64,000 nt of DNA from an uncultured Fretibacterium sp. (GCA_946183145.1 CAMGZM010000004.1:62001-126000); one strand, 5' to 3'. Shown: positions 7,997-16,375, numbered from the stretch's first letter. Notes: generated by a model from the letters alone, not told the origin. A program made the numbers and translations.

Positions 7997-8830
7997 ATGA
8001 AGTTCACCAAAATGCACGGCTGCGGAAATGATTATGTCTACGTAAACTGCTTCGAGGAAAAAGTCAATGACCCTGTGAATCTCTCAATCAAAATTTCAGA
8101 CAGGCACAAAGGAATCGGCGCGGACGGATTAATTCTCATTCTCCCGACTCCTAATGCTGATGCTTTCATGCAGTTGTACAACTCTGACGGCTCATCTGAC
8201 ACAATGTGCGGCAATGGGATTCGCTGTGTCGCAAAATATGTGTATGAACATGGACTCGTACCATCCGACAAAACGACTCTCACGATTGACACGCCCGTAG
8301 GAATGAGGACGCTGTATTTGACGGTTGACGACTCCGGCAAAGTCTCATCAGTACGCGTGAACATGGGCAAAGGACGCGCAACGACCCCGATACCCGACAA
8401 TATTACGGTTCATGATATGGCGTTGAAGTTCATCGGGATAAATGTCGGGAATGACCACGCTGTATATTTCGTTGAGGACAACCCCGCAATAAGAGATATT
8501 CATTCATGGCCGGACTCGAAATTCGCGGCTGAAGGGGTATATTTTGAGACACACGAGAGATTCCCGAACAGAGTCAACAGCGAGTTCATCGACATAATTT
8601 CACGCAACGAAATCAACATGAGAGTGTTTGAACGCGGATCGGGTGAGACTATGGCCTGCGGAACAGGAACAACTGCGAGTGTTTTTGCTGGAGTCGTTTC
8701 GGGGAAACTTGACCGTGATGTACTTGTTCACCTGAGAGGCGGAGACCTGAACATTCACGTTGACGATGACAATACATGCTGGATGACCGGCCCGGCTGTA
8801 GAAGTCTTTAACGGAGAGTACAGCGAGTAA
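7997..8830 (+). CDS. dapF: Diaminopimelate epimerase
   Basis: A 277-residue cytoplasmic enzyme that converts LL- to meso-diaminopimelate for lysine and peptidoglycan synthesis. The two catalytic cysteines are visible, C71 in the CGNGIRC motif and the Cys near residue 220 in ACGTGT. The N-terminal HGCGNDYVYV signature is also present. Length is usual for the family. AAGGAGG stands 9 bases before the ATG. It is flanked by terminators on both sides and probably monocistronic. Making meso-DAP agrees with a Gram-negative type wall. Confidence 0.97.
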   Translation: MKFTKMHGCGNDYVYVNCFEEKVNDPVNLSIKISDRHKGIGADGLILILPTPNADAFMQLYNSDGSSDTMCGNGIRCVAKYVYEHGLVPSDKTTLTIDTPVGMRTLYLTVDDSGKVSSVRVNMGKGRATTPIPDNITVHDMALKFIGINVGNDHAVYFVEDNPAIRDIHSWPDSKFAAEGVYFETHERFPNRVNSEFIDIISRNEINMRVFERGSGETMACGTGTTASVFAGVVSGKLDRDVLVHLRGGDLNIHVDDDNTCWMTGPAVEVFNGEYSE

Positions 8831-8841
8831 CGCAAGTAAAA

Positions 8842-8875
8842 AGCCCTCCTGTTTCATTCGCAGGAAGGCTCTTTT
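8842..8875. terminator. Bidirectional terminator between dapF and the PemK-like gene
   Basis: Stem AGCC-TCCTG / CAGGA-GGCT with T-runs on both sides (CTTTT on plus, TTTTT on minus). Confidence 0.85.
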
Positions 8876-8879
8876 GTCA

Positions 8880-9278
8880 TCAGCCCAAATTCATCGCAGC
8901 ACTTATCATTTTATGATTGTAGTCTTTCAGAGCCGTCATTATATCGTGATATTTTTCTGGGTAATCATTTGCCATATCACCAACGTACAAATCAAAATTG
9001 CCGGAGTGAATGACATTCTGTTTATGGACTCGGACATAAGACTCATATTTCAGCTTCAGCTTGGGAAAATCCGCAGGGTTTAATTTGATGTCAAAATCTT
9101 CATTTACATTCTCTTTCTCATTAACACGTGAGAGCGGAAGAATATTGCAGTCCCATGTGTCAGCTATTCCTATAACAAGAACAGGGCGGTTGCCGTAAGA
9201 CATTTTGCCTTTATCTTTGTCAAAAAACGGAAAATTTTTCGCATTATATATCTTGCCTATCATGTTAACGCTGTTCAT
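8880..9278 (-). CDS. PemK/MazF-like protein, no adjacent antitoxin
   Basis: A 132-residue protein whose first 90 residues follow the PemK/MazF small-barrel pattern: GKIYNAK near the start, RPVLVIG (about residues 31-37), LPLS, and YVRVHKQNVI near residue 80-90. MazF-type proteins cut RNA, but related barrels serve other roles, and the C-terminal 40 residues are extra. No small antitoxin gene lies next to it on either side. AAGGAGG precedes the ATG. The toxin assignment is tentative. Confidence 0.55.
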   Translation of the reverse strand: MNSVNMIGKIYNAKNFPFFDKDKGKMSYGNRPVLVIGIADTWDCNILPLSRVNEKENVNEDFDIKLNPADFPKLKLKYESYVRVHKQNVIHSGNFDLYVGDMANDYPEKYHDIMTALKDYNHKMISAAMNLG

Positions 9279-9335
9279 TGTGAGTTAATCCTCCTTAAAG
9301 TTTTGATTCATTCGGAAATTATACAGTAAAGGAAA

Positions 9336-9361
9336 AGCCCTCCCCGTTAATGAGGAAGGCT
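9336..9361 (-). terminator. Terminator of gdhA
   Basis: Hairpin AGCC-TCC / GGA-GGCT with TTTT on the minus strand, 40 bases past the gdhA stop. Confidence 0.75.
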
Positions 9362-9402
9362 TTTTGCGTGTGAATATATATCTTTTCGTTTGCTGATGTC
9401 TG

Positions 9403-10695
9403 TTACAGATAAACGCCGCGAAGCTCTACGATGTCAGAAACTCTCTTTATTGCGGCCATGTACGCGGAACGTCTCATTGTTACTTTCTTTGCCTCTGCAA
9501 AATCCCAGACCCTGCAGAAGTTATCCTTCATGAGTTTCACGAGCCTGTGATTGTATTCGTCCTCTGTCCATGTGAAGCCCTGCAAGTTCTGCGCCCACTC
9601 GAAATATGATCCAATAACGCCGCCCGCATTCGCCAAGAAGTCAGGAACGAGAATCACGCCTTTGTCATTCAGTATGTCTTCAGCTTCTGGAGTCGTCGGT
9701 GAGTTCGCGCCCTCGAAAACGTATTTTGCCTTGAGCTTGTCCGCTGTGTCCTGATTCAGAACGCCCTGAGCCGCGCATGGGCAGAATATATCACAGTCAA
9801 CCCCGATAATCTCATCGCCGGGGATTTTCTCGCAGCCTTCCTTCTCAAAGCCTGTGAGTTTTCTCCCTCTCTTGCCGGGATTCGTGTTCATGTACTCGAA
9901 AGCCTTTGCGATATTGATTCCGTTCGGGTTGTAGTATGCGCCTGTCGTGTCGCTTATTGCTACGATTTTGACTCCTGCCTCGCTGAGAATTTTTGCCGCG
10001 TAGCTTCCGACGTTGCCGAAACCCTGTACAGCAGCCTTCATTTTCGCGGGGTCAAGTCCCTTAATCCTCATCATCTCAAACGCACATGCCGCTAATCCTC
10101 TTCCTGTTGCCTCGACTCTTCCGGGCGCGCCCCAATAGTCGATAGGTTTACCCGTCAACATTGCAGGCTCAAAGTGTCCGAGCATTTTGCAGATAGTGTC
10201 CATAATCCAGACCATTTCCTGGCCGCCCGTGTACATATCAGGCGCGGGAACGTCCGACCATCTTCCGATGATAGGTGCGATTCTTGCTCCGTAAGTGCGC
10301 GACATTCTTTCTTTCTCGTTTCTTGACATGTTCGTGGGATCACAGCAAATTCCGCCCTTGCCCCCGCCGTAAGGAATCCCGGCTAATGAGCATTTCCACG
10401 TCATGAGCATTGCGAGTCCTTCGCATTCCTGCCCGCTTACGTCCATCGCGTAACGTATACCGCCTTTTGACGGCCCTAAAGCTGTGGAGTGCTGTACCCT
10501 GAATCCCTGAAACACTTTCACGCTGCCATCATCGAGCGTAACAGGTACAGAGACATCGACTCTTCTCTCCGGGTAGCTGAGGATCTGAATTAATCCCTCG
10601 CTGAGGTGCATTTCGTCAGCCGCCGCATAAAAGTCATGCAATGCTGTGTTAAGTATGAGATTGTTTGCTACTCTTCTGCCGTTTTCGTCTACCAT
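9403..10695 (-). CDS. gdhA: Glutamate dehydrogenase (Glu/Leu/Phe/Val dehydrogenase family)
   Basis: A 430-residue enzyme that oxidatively deaminates glutamate to 2-oxoglutarate and ammonia, or runs in reverse, central to amino-acid fermentation. Seen are the substrate site around GGIRYAMDV, the catalytic Lys segment IPYGGGKGG, and the Rossmann GFGNVGS motif near residue 225. The frame extends to a TTG at 10728. However, the ATG at 10695 has AAGGTG 8 bases upstream and sits 43 bases after the predicted transcription start, so it is preferred. It is expressed alone between its own promoter and terminator. Coenzyme preference is not assigned. Confidence 0.93.
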   Translation of the reverse strand: MVDENGRRVANNLILNTALHDFYAAADEMHLSEGLIQILSYPERRVDVSVPVTLDDGSVKVFQGFRVQHSTALGPSKGGIRYAMDVSGQECEGLAMLMTWKCSLAGIPYGGGKGGICCDPTNMSRNEKERMSRTYGARIAPIIGRWSDVPAPDMYTGGQEMVWIMDTICKMLGHFEPAMLTGKPIDYWGAPGRVEATGRGLAACAFEMMRIKGLDPAKMKAAVQGFGNVGSYAAKILSEAGVKIVAISDTTGAYYNPNGINIAKAFEYMNTNPGKRGRKLTGFEKEGCEKIPGDEIIGVDCDIFCPCAAQGVLNQDTADKLKAKYVFEGANSPTTPEAEDILNDKGVILVPDFLANAGGVIGSYFEWAQNLQGFTWTEDEYNHRLVKLMKDNFCRVWDFAEAKKVTMRRSAYMAAIKRVSDIVELRGVYL

Positions 10696-10744
10696 CGTAA
10701 CACCTTCAAAATATTCTGTATATTTCAAATTTTTACGGGCGGGA

Positions 10745-10774
10745 ATTTTACAGGGAAAATATTATTTTGTCAAA
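10745..10774 (-). promoter_or_regulatory. Promoter of gdhA
   Basis: TTGACA, 17 bases, TAAAAT on the minus strand. The implied start near 10738 supports the internal ATG at 10695 as the translation start. Confidence 0.8.
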
Positions 10775-10907
10775 TCGATTATATAATAGGCGTTAAGTTT
10801 TTCACGTTTTACATTTTGAGTCAGAAAAAATTTCTGGCAGCTCGAAATCTTTACGGCCATGAAAGAATATCAATCACAAATTTCACACTGAGGAGATTAT
10901 TATCACA

Positions 10908-11330
10908 ATGTCAGAAGAAACAAAGATTAACCGCGAGGCATTAATAAAGCTCAAAGATGATATTGAATGCAAGACTGGCTTCCGTTTCGTCAAGATTGAA
11001 GACGGTGTAGCAGTAAGTGAGCTTGATTTGCAGGAGGATCACTTCAACCCTTACGGAATACCTTACGGGGGCGTGTTATTCACGATGGCAGACGACACAG
11101 CCGGAGTCGCATTCATAAGCGCGGGAGGAGTCGGCGTAACCATCAACGGACATGTAGACTATCTGAGAGGCTCACGCAATGCCCAGAAGCTAATCTGCAC
11201 TGCCAAAGTGCGCAAAGCCGGAAAACGTATATTCTACATTGACGCGGATATAGTGAATGAGAAGGACGATGACCTTTGCCGGTTCAAGTTTGTGTTCTTC
11301 AATTTTGAGGTGAACGAGAACACGCGGTAA
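10908..11330 (+). CDS. PaaI-type hotdog-fold thioesterase
   Basis: A 140-residue acyl-CoA thioesterase of the PaaI/YdiI hotdog group. The helix-start segment NPYGIPYGGVLFTMADDTAG (residues about 46-65) is the family signature; HxN is replaced by a shorter HFNPYG, and the Asp in TMADDTAG is the likely catalytic acid. It would hydrolyse aryl- or acyl-CoA esters, fitting a cell that ferments amino acids through CoA esters. A GAGGAG lies 12 bases before the ATG. It faces the YjiM-like gene across a shared terminator region. Confidence 0.85.
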   Translation: MSEETKINREALIKLKDDIECKTGFRFVKIEDGVAVSELDLQEDHFNPYGIPYGGVLFTMADDTAGVAFISAGGVGVTINGHVDYLRGSRNAQKLICTAKVRKAGKRIFYIDADIVNEKDDDLCRFKFVFFNFEVNENTR

Positions 11331-11337
11331 AAAAAAA

Positions 11338-11364
11338 TTCCCGGTCTTTTGTCCCGGCCGGGAA
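11338..11364 (-). terminator. Terminator of the YjiM-like gene
   Basis: Hairpin TTCCCGG/CCGGGAA followed on the minus strand by nine T (11329-11337). Confidence 0.85.
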
Positions 11365-11383
11365 AAGGATTCTTCATCGTGAT

Positions 11384-12535
11384 TTATGCCGCCGCTGTCA
11401 TGATCTCGATAAACGCTTCGAGTCTCGTTTCAATCTGTCCTTTGTCCGACTGTGAAAAATCTGTGTCAAGTCTCAGATAGGGCAGGCCTAACTCATTCTG
11501 AACGACTCCCGCCGTCGTGAATGCCTCAACCGCAAACGTGTGGCAGCCGTGTAACACAATCTCTATTACTCCGTCAGCCTGATACTCTTTCACGGATTCG
11601 CGAATGTCGTTGAAGCGTTCCTCATTCGGAGTCATAACGGAACAATTGATTTTCAGATAGCGTTCTGCAATCGCCCTGTATGGGTCTTCTGCGTTCTCGT
11701 CAACCATGAATTTTTGCACCCTAGGCCCTGAGCAAATATCCGCGCATACGTAATCAGCTCCAAGTTCTTCAAGCCTCTTTATGATTTTGTCCCGGACTCC
11801 TGCGTTCGGGCAGCCTGTGATTAATACTCTTGGGCGGTTGGGATTGTCATTGCGGACTCGTGATTTCATTTCGCGGGTGATTCCCTCAATTTTCGCTATC
11901 AAGTCATCATCTGTGAAGTGAAAATCTACGCTTTCTGCTACTGTGCTTAATTCGTAGCCTGAAACGGGAGACGGCTTTTGCTTTGCGACCTCGTACAAGT
12001 CAACGATTGCACGGCGGAGTCTGTTTCGGTATCGTATTGCCCCGCGCAATTTCTCGTCAGTGATTGTTACGCTGAATAATTCTTCAAGGAATCGTGCTGT
12101 CTTCCTCATTTCCTCAGTCCACATTTCAACCGCTAATGCTTGAGTCCTGCTCTGCGGAAGATTCAGAACGTGAACGGGCTTGATTTTGCTCATAAGCTCG
12201 TACATTTTCTTTTTGCCGTCGCAAGTTGTCTCGGCTATTATCGCGTCTGAAAAGTAAAAGTACGGGCATTGATCCGTGAATGCCATTCCGTAACTTGCCT
12301 TGATGAGCGGGCAAATCGTTTTCGGCAATACTGTTTCGGCCTCGGCGATTCCCTGCTCTGATTTCCCGCATAATCCTACGGCGATTGCTCCGGCGGCATT
12401 GATGATTTCTACGGGAGTGTATGAGCAGAATGTTCCGATTACTTTTTTCCCGGACTCTTTTGCGCTGTAGAGTGCCATGAAAGATTTTTTGCGTGCATCG
12501 TTGAACGTCTCAAAATTTTTCGGAAGTGATAGCAA
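11384..12535 (-). CDS. YjiM-like double-cubane cluster protein (2-hydroxyacyl-CoA dehydratase family)
   Basis: A 383-residue protein matching E. coli YjiM along its length and belonging to the HgdB/BcrC-like iron-sulfur family, subgroup of double-cubane cluster proteins. Conserved Cys are in GTFCSYTPVEI (near residue 37), CPLIKASYGM (75), ETTCDGKKKMYE (105), ITGCPN (245) and LHGCHTF (335). Relatives hold an [Fe8S9] cluster and reduce small molecules at very low potential after ATP-driven activation. The activating ATPase is not in this window. The start is TTG with GGGGG 7 bases upstream. The physiological substrate is unknown. Confidence 0.85.
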   Translation of the reverse strand: MLSLPKNFETFNDARKKSFMALYSAKESGKKVIGTFCSYTPVEIINAAGAIAVGLCGKSEQGIAEAETVLPKTICPLIKASYGMAFTDQCPYFYFSDAIIAETTCDGKKKMYELMSKIKPVHVLNLPQSRTQALAVEMWTEEMRKTARFLEELFSVTITDEKLRGAIRYRNRLRRAIVDLYEVAKQKPSPVSGYELSTVAESVDFHFTDDDLIAKIEGITREMKSRVRNDNPNRPRVLITGCPNAGVRDKIIKRLEELGADYVCADICSGPRVQKFMVDENAEDPYRAIAERYLKINCSVMTPNEERFNDIRESVKEYQADGVIEIVLHGCHTFAVEAFTTAGVVQNELGLPYLRLDTDFSQSDKGQIETRLEAFIEIMTAAA

Positions 12536-12559
12536 TTTTATTCCCCCTCAATGTGAAAA

Positions 12560-12585
12560 GGACAGGAAGATTTTTCCCCCTGCCC
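12560..12585 (-). terminator. Terminator after the AhpD-like gene
   Basis: Minus-strand stem GGGCAGG/CCTGTCC followed by TTTT, between the transporter-linked gene and the YjiM-like gene. Confidence 0.7.
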
Positions 12586-12602
12586 TGAAAATTTCCGTGC
12601 GA

Positions 12603-13004
12603 TTATTTCTCCGCGCTGAACTGGTCAAAGACTTCAAGAGCCGTTGCCGCATATGCCGAATTAGGCCCGCCGCCCATCAACACGCAGACTCCAAGAGCGT
12701 CAACAAGTTCCTCGCGTGTTACTCCTGCTTTGATTGCGTTCTTTACGTGGGACATTATGCAGGTCTCGCACCTGTTCTGAACACTGAGAGCTACGGCTAT
12801 AAGCTCCTTTGTCTTGAGTGAGACTGCGCCGTCTTTCAGCACAGCTTTTCCGAGATTCCCGAATGCTGTCATCATTTCGGGGGCTGCTTCCTTGAGCTTT
12901 GTGCGTGGGCCGTCTGCGTCTTTGTCCTGTGCAACGAAATCTTTTGCGAAAACACAGCCCGCAACCGCAAGCACTACCAGCAACGCGCATAATACTTTCT
13001 TCAT
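12603..13004 (-). CDS. Exported AhpD/carboxymuconolactone decarboxylase-like protein
   Basis: A 133-residue protein with a signal peptide (VVLAVAGCVFA, cleavage or lipid attachment near residue 17-21) followed by one CMD/AhpD domain. The redox motif RCETC with the downstream His (CETCIMSHVKNA, residues about 78-90) matches the AhpD-type CxxC-H site. Export is unusual for this family, whose best-known members are cytoplasmic. It starts 12 bp after the substrate-binding protein gene and is followed by a terminator, so it is the last gene of that transcript. A periplasmic thiol-redox role linked to the transported compound is an inference. Confidence 0.85.
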   Translation of the reverse strand: MKKVLCALLVVLAVAGCVFAKDFVAQDKDADGPRTKLKEAAPEMMTAFGNLGKAVLKDGAVSLKTKELIAVALSVQNRCETCIMSHVKNAIKAGVTREELVDALGVCVLMGGGPNSAYAATALEVFDQFSAEK

Positions 13005-13016
13005 GATGATACCTCC

Positions 13017-14024
13017 TTATTTCTTCATCAAAACTCCGTCCCAAACGCGGGAGAGAGTCTCTTCTGTGTCAAAATTCTTGTTGAGGATTCCGCATGTCTT
13101 GTAGTCGTCAATAACTTTTCGCAGAGTCGCTTCTGTAGTCTCATCTGTTACCGAGTAATCAAGCGTGTTGTAGAACGCAAGCACCTTGTCAAATTCGCCG
13201 GATGCCCATTTGTTTTCGAGCATGAGCTTCACGGCCTCTTCACGGTTCGCCATTATCCATTTGCGGCAATTCTCGTGAGCCTGAGTCAATTTCCGTGCTG
13301 TAATCGGGCTGTTCTCGACAATATTTTTTGACACCGCGAATATGCAGCATGTTTCATCCTTGAAATCATCATCGAACGTAATCGAGCGGATAATTCTCAG
13401 TGTACCGTTCTCAAGAAATTTCTGTATGAACTGGTCGCTGAGCAACGCCGCCGCAACTTCCCCGTTCTGCATGGCCAGAACCGCCGCGCCTGAGTCTGTC
13501 GTCTTGAACTTCACGCCGCGTACAGGGTCAATACCGTCGCGCAGTAAGAATCGCATTGTGATGTTCGAGTCTGATCCGCCGATTGCTGTCGTGATTGCTA
13601 TCGTTTTGCCGACAAGATCTTTCGTCGTCTTGTAGGGTGAGTCAGAAAGGACACATAACGATTTGCAGCCCGTGTGCATTCCCGTTGTGAACTTCATCTG
13701 AACGCCGTTAGCCGCCGGCACAAGCAATGTAGCGATATGTCCCCCGGCAATGTCGATTTTTCCCGTTCCGAGAGCATCGCCGAGTGTTACTGTGTCGCCC
13801 TGATAGCGCACTAACTCAACGTCAAGACCTTCCGCCGCGTAAAATCCCTTTGCGTGAGTCAGGCCTAGAGTCCCCGTGCAGAGTCCGCCGTTGTAGCCGA
13901 CCTTGATTTTTTTGCCGTAAGCAGGCTCTTTCTTCCACGCTTCTAACTCCTCTTCAGGTGTCATAGCAAGCGCGCCCGTAACAACAAACAATACTGCAAA
14001 CATTCCCGCAATAATTCTCTTCAT
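13017..14024 (-). CDS. ABC transporter substrate-binding protein (NMT1/SsuA/TauA-like)
   Basis: A 335-residue periplasmic binding protein with a cleavable signal peptide (residues 1-20, ending TGALA) and no lipobox. The mature part has the NMT1/THI5-like pattern KIKVGYNGGLCTGTLGLTHAKGF followed by AEGLDVELV, typical of binders of sulfonates, nitrate, taurine or pyrimidine precursors. The ligand cannot be named. It has its own promoter-like motif at 14050-14078, although the ATPase and permease genes lie upstream on the same strand. AAAGGAAG precedes the ATG. Confidence 0.88.
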   Translation of the reverse strand: MKRIIAGMFAVLFVVTGALAMTPEEELEAWKKEPAYGKKIKVGYNGGLCTGTLGLTHAKGFYAAEGLDVELVRYQGDTVTLGDALGTGKIDIAGGHIATLLVPAANGVQMKFTTGMHTGCKSLCVLSDSPYKTTKDLVGKTIAITTAIGGSDSNITMRFLLRDGIDPVRGVKFKTTDSGAAVLAMQNGEVAAALLSDQFIQKFLENGTLRIIRSITFDDDFKDETCCIFAVSKNIVENSPITARKLTQAHENCRKWIMANREEAVKLMLENKWASGEFDKVLAFYNTLDYSVTDETTEATLRKVIDDYKTCGILNKNFDTEETLSRVWDGVLMKK

Positions 14025-14324
14025 TGAAAATCAATACTTCCTTTCTGCTATAATATTTTCCGGCCTTTAATGAGTTAAGATTCGGAGGTTGGCCGGACAA
14101 AATACGTTCTGCCCGTAAAATTTTAAGCGACCTAAGGTTAAACAGTTAGCCGTTCTGTTTTAAAAACGATTGCACACACTGTGCTTTACAATGTAACCCG
14201 GTGAACATAAAAAGTTCTACGGTTTAGAGGCTGAAGTAAACCAGCCCCAGCGAAAAAGGCTCTAAGCAGCAAACTTCTCTGAAAAACCATCTCCTTTATC
14301 AATAAAGTGTGGTTGTTTACGCGG
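14025..14324 (-). other. 300-bp intergenic region with hairpins
   Basis: No gene is supported. A hairpin TCCGGCC/GGCCGGA (14060-14098) overlaps the promoter-like motif, and a second imperfect one, AGGCTGAAG-type, lies around 14225-14245. A 34-codon frame (ATG near 14289) has its Shine-Dalgarno touching the start and is rejected. I do not recognise a riboswitch here. Confidence 0.5.
14050..14078 (-). promoter_or_regulatory. Promoter-like motif upstream of the substrate-binding protein gene
   Basis: TTAACT, 17 bases, TATTAT on the minus strand. The implied start leaves only about 18 bases before the ATG, just enough for the AAAGGAAG site. Confidence 0.5.
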
Positions 14325-15101
14325 TTATACCTCCTTTGTATTTTTCTGCCCAAAATCGAGCATTCCCAACACTTTCTTGCGCCACTGCAAAAACTCATCG
14401 CTTGTCCTGATTCGCGGATAAGGCATATCATTTCTCAGGTCAGCGCGGACTCTTCCTGGTCTCGGTGCCATCACAAGAATACGAGTCCCAAGATATATAG
14501 CCTCGTCAATGTCATGCGTTACCATCAAGACAATGTGATTTGACTGCTGCCACAAACGCAAAATTTCATCCTGCATATTCATTCGCGTGAAAGCGTCTAA
14601 AGCTCCTAAAGGTTCGTCAAGCAAAAACACTTTGGGATTGTTTATCATCGTGCGAATTAGTGCGAGTCTCTGAGCCATTCCGCCGGATAACTGGTGCGGG
14701 TAATCGTTCCTGAACTCAGACAGCCCGGCCATCTCTAACAGTCTTTCAGCCTCGGCCATGTATTGAGAGTCGCGCCTGCGTCCCTGCATACGCGCAGTAA
14801 AGTGCAGGTTCTCTTCAGCCGTAAGCCAAGGGAAAAGAGTCGGTTTCTGGAAGACCATTCCGCGCCCGGTGTCAGTGCCTTTGATGATTTCGCCGTTGAG
14901 CGTGATTGTTCCTGCTGTCGGGAAAATGAGTCCCGCGATGAGTCGCATTATCGTTGACTTTCCGCACCCTGAAGGCCCTACGATAGACAGAAATTCGCCG
15001 TCATTCACCGTAAAATTTATGTCTTCAAGTGCCTGTGTAACGTCTTCACCTTCTGTGCGTGCAAAACTTTTATGTACGTGTGAAAGCTCTAACACATTCA
15101 T
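14325..15101 (-). CDS. ABC transporter ATP-binding protein (SsuB/TauB-like)
   Basis: A 258-residue ATPase with Walker A GPSGCGKST (residues about 42-50), a Q-loop (VFQKPTLFPW), the signature LSGGMAQR, Walker B VFLLDEPLGALD and the H-loop THDIDEAI. The LFPWLTAEEN and GALDAFTR wording is typical of the nitrate/sulfonate/taurine group. It overlaps the permease gene by 4 bases (15098-15101), so the two are translationally coupled. It energises import with the permease and the binding protein downstream. Confidence 0.93.
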   Translation of the reverse strand: MNVLELSHVHKSFARTEGEDVTQALEDINFTVNDGEFLSIVGPSGCGKSTIMRLIAGLIFPTAGTITLNGEIIKGTDTGRGMVFQKPTLFPWLTAEENLHFTARMQGRRRDSQYMAEAERLLEMAGLSEFRNDYPHQLSGGMAQRLALIRTMINNPKVFLLDEPLGALDAFTRMNMQDEILRLWQQSNHIVLMVTHDIDEAIYLGTRILVMAPRPGRVRADLRNDMPYPRIRTSDEFLQWRKKVLGMLDFGQKNTKEV

Positions 15102-16135
15102 TCCGTCATACCCTCCTGCCAGCGCAATAACCTGCGTTTTACGGCGTTAAGCCCCCAGTTGACCGCGATAAATACGATGCACAGGACGACAATTGCCGCG
15201 TACATTTTCCCGTATTGCGCCCAGCTTCTTTGCCATGAGACATACCAGCCGAGTCCCGATTCGACTCCAACCATTTCCGCCGTGATTAGGGTCAAACATG
15301 CCGTACTCATTCCCTGCGTGAGTCCCTGAAGGATATTAGGCACAGCGAAAGGAACTGCGACATTCAGCACAAGGCGAATCCGACTCGCTCCGAGAGTTTT
15401 TGCCGCGTCATAATATGATTTGTCGATGTTGCGAATACCCGTCATTGTCGCTATCGTGAGTGAGTACCAGACTCCAAGCGCAATGATGAACACCGCCCCG
15501 CTGAATAACGTTGACGCTATAACCATTACGATCGGAATCCACGTAGGCGAGGGAATAGCCCCGACAAGTTTCATGAATGGCGAAATCCAGTAATCCGCGT
15601 TTCTCGAACATCCGCAAGCGACTCCCGTAACAATCCCCAATAACGCCCCCGAAAAATATCCCGTGAATAACAGCTTGAGAGAATTTATTGTGCAGTCCAA
15701 AAGATAAGCGCGGTCATCAATAATTGCGTTGAGTATTTCATCTGTCCACGTGAAATATGGCAGAACAAGTTTTCCCGTCTTCAATGTCATGTAGTCATAC
15801 GCCGCAAGCAGCACGAATATGAACGAGTAGAACGGAGCTTTGTACCTCAGGACGAGAAATATTTTTTTGCTGAAGAATGACATCACGAAATACATTCCAG
15901 CAGCCGCAATCAGAATCGCAAGGAAGTATGTATATGTTGATGTTGACTTGTTGCCCTTCAGGTTCGGGACATAGAGATATTCAGCGAGTGCCAATAGTCC
16001 GAATATCACGGGCATGAAGCATATCACGTAATCCATGAAGACACGAAGAGGCGTTCTCGGCCTGCTCTCAAGCTCGGCTAATCTCTCACGCGTAAGATGA
16101 CTCAGAACATCAGCCCCGGAAGTTTTTTTGTGCAT
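15098..16135 (-). CDS. ABC transporter permease (SsuC/TauC-like) with extended N-terminus
   Basis: A 345-residue membrane protein. The C-terminal 210 residues are a BPD_transp_1 permease core with the EAA loop (DAAKTLGASRIRLVLNVAVPFAVPNI, near residue 245). The first 120 residues hold about three additional hydrophobic helices (31-52, 66-83, 95-115) not found in standard 250-residue SsuC proteins. The ATG at 16135 has no Shine-Dalgarno; no better in-frame start is visible. A six-codon frame with a strong ribosome site lies upstream at 16269-16289. Substrate unknown. Confidence 0.87.
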   Translation of the reverse strand: MHKKTSGADVLSHLTRERLAELESRPRTPLRVFMDYVICFMPVIFGLLALAEYLYVPNLKGNKSTSTYTYFLAILIAAAGMYFVMSFFSKKIFLVLRYKAPFYSFIFVLLAAYDYMTLKTGKLVLPYFTWTDEILNAIIDDRAYLLDCTINSLKLLFTGYFSGALLGIVTGVACGCSRNADYWISPFMKLVGAIPSPTWIPIVMVIASTLFSGAVFIIALGVWYSLTIATMTGIRNIDKSYYDAAKTLGASRIRLVLNVAVPFAVPNILQGLTQGMSTACLTLITAEMVGVESGLGWYVSWQRSWAQYGKMYAAIVVLCIVFIAVNWGLNAVKRRLLRWQEGMTE

Positions 16136-16268
16136 GTGAAATTTATTCTTAATGCGAAATATTTATGTGTCTATGTGAATCCGCTGCCCCGAAAGTTTTT
16201 GCGGGCGGTTAATTTTGTGCGGGTGAAAGTTCAAAGCAGCAGAATGCAGCACGTGCATGATCAATCCT

Positions 16269-16289
16269 TCACGCAAACACTCTGTGCAT
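16269..16289 (-). other. Possible six-codon leader ORF upstream of the permease gene
   Basis: On the minus strand AAGGAG stands 9 bases before an ATG that opens a frame of six codons (MHRVFA) ending in TGA. It lies about 130 bases before the permease ATG, which itself lacks a ribosome site. It may be a leader peptide or a leftover start region. Confidence 0.25.
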
Positions 16290-16375
16290 TGAATTTTTCT
16301 CCTTCCTGAAAAGATATTGCCATGATACAGAATATGCCGTTATTCCGCAATAATGATATTAGCGCAAAAAATTAC

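Noticed and set aside
10696-10728. TTG start extending gdhA by 11 codons
   Set aside because: No ribosome site precedes it, and the consensus promoter places transcription start only about ten bases before it.
14186-14289. 34-codon frame between transporter genes
   Set aside because: The Shine-Dalgarno abuts the ATG and the sequence shows no recognisable protein pattern.
16136-16370. Thiamine or sulfur riboswitch for the NMT1/Ssu-like transporter
   Set aside because: No TPP core (CTGAGA with the matching second arm) or S-box core was found.
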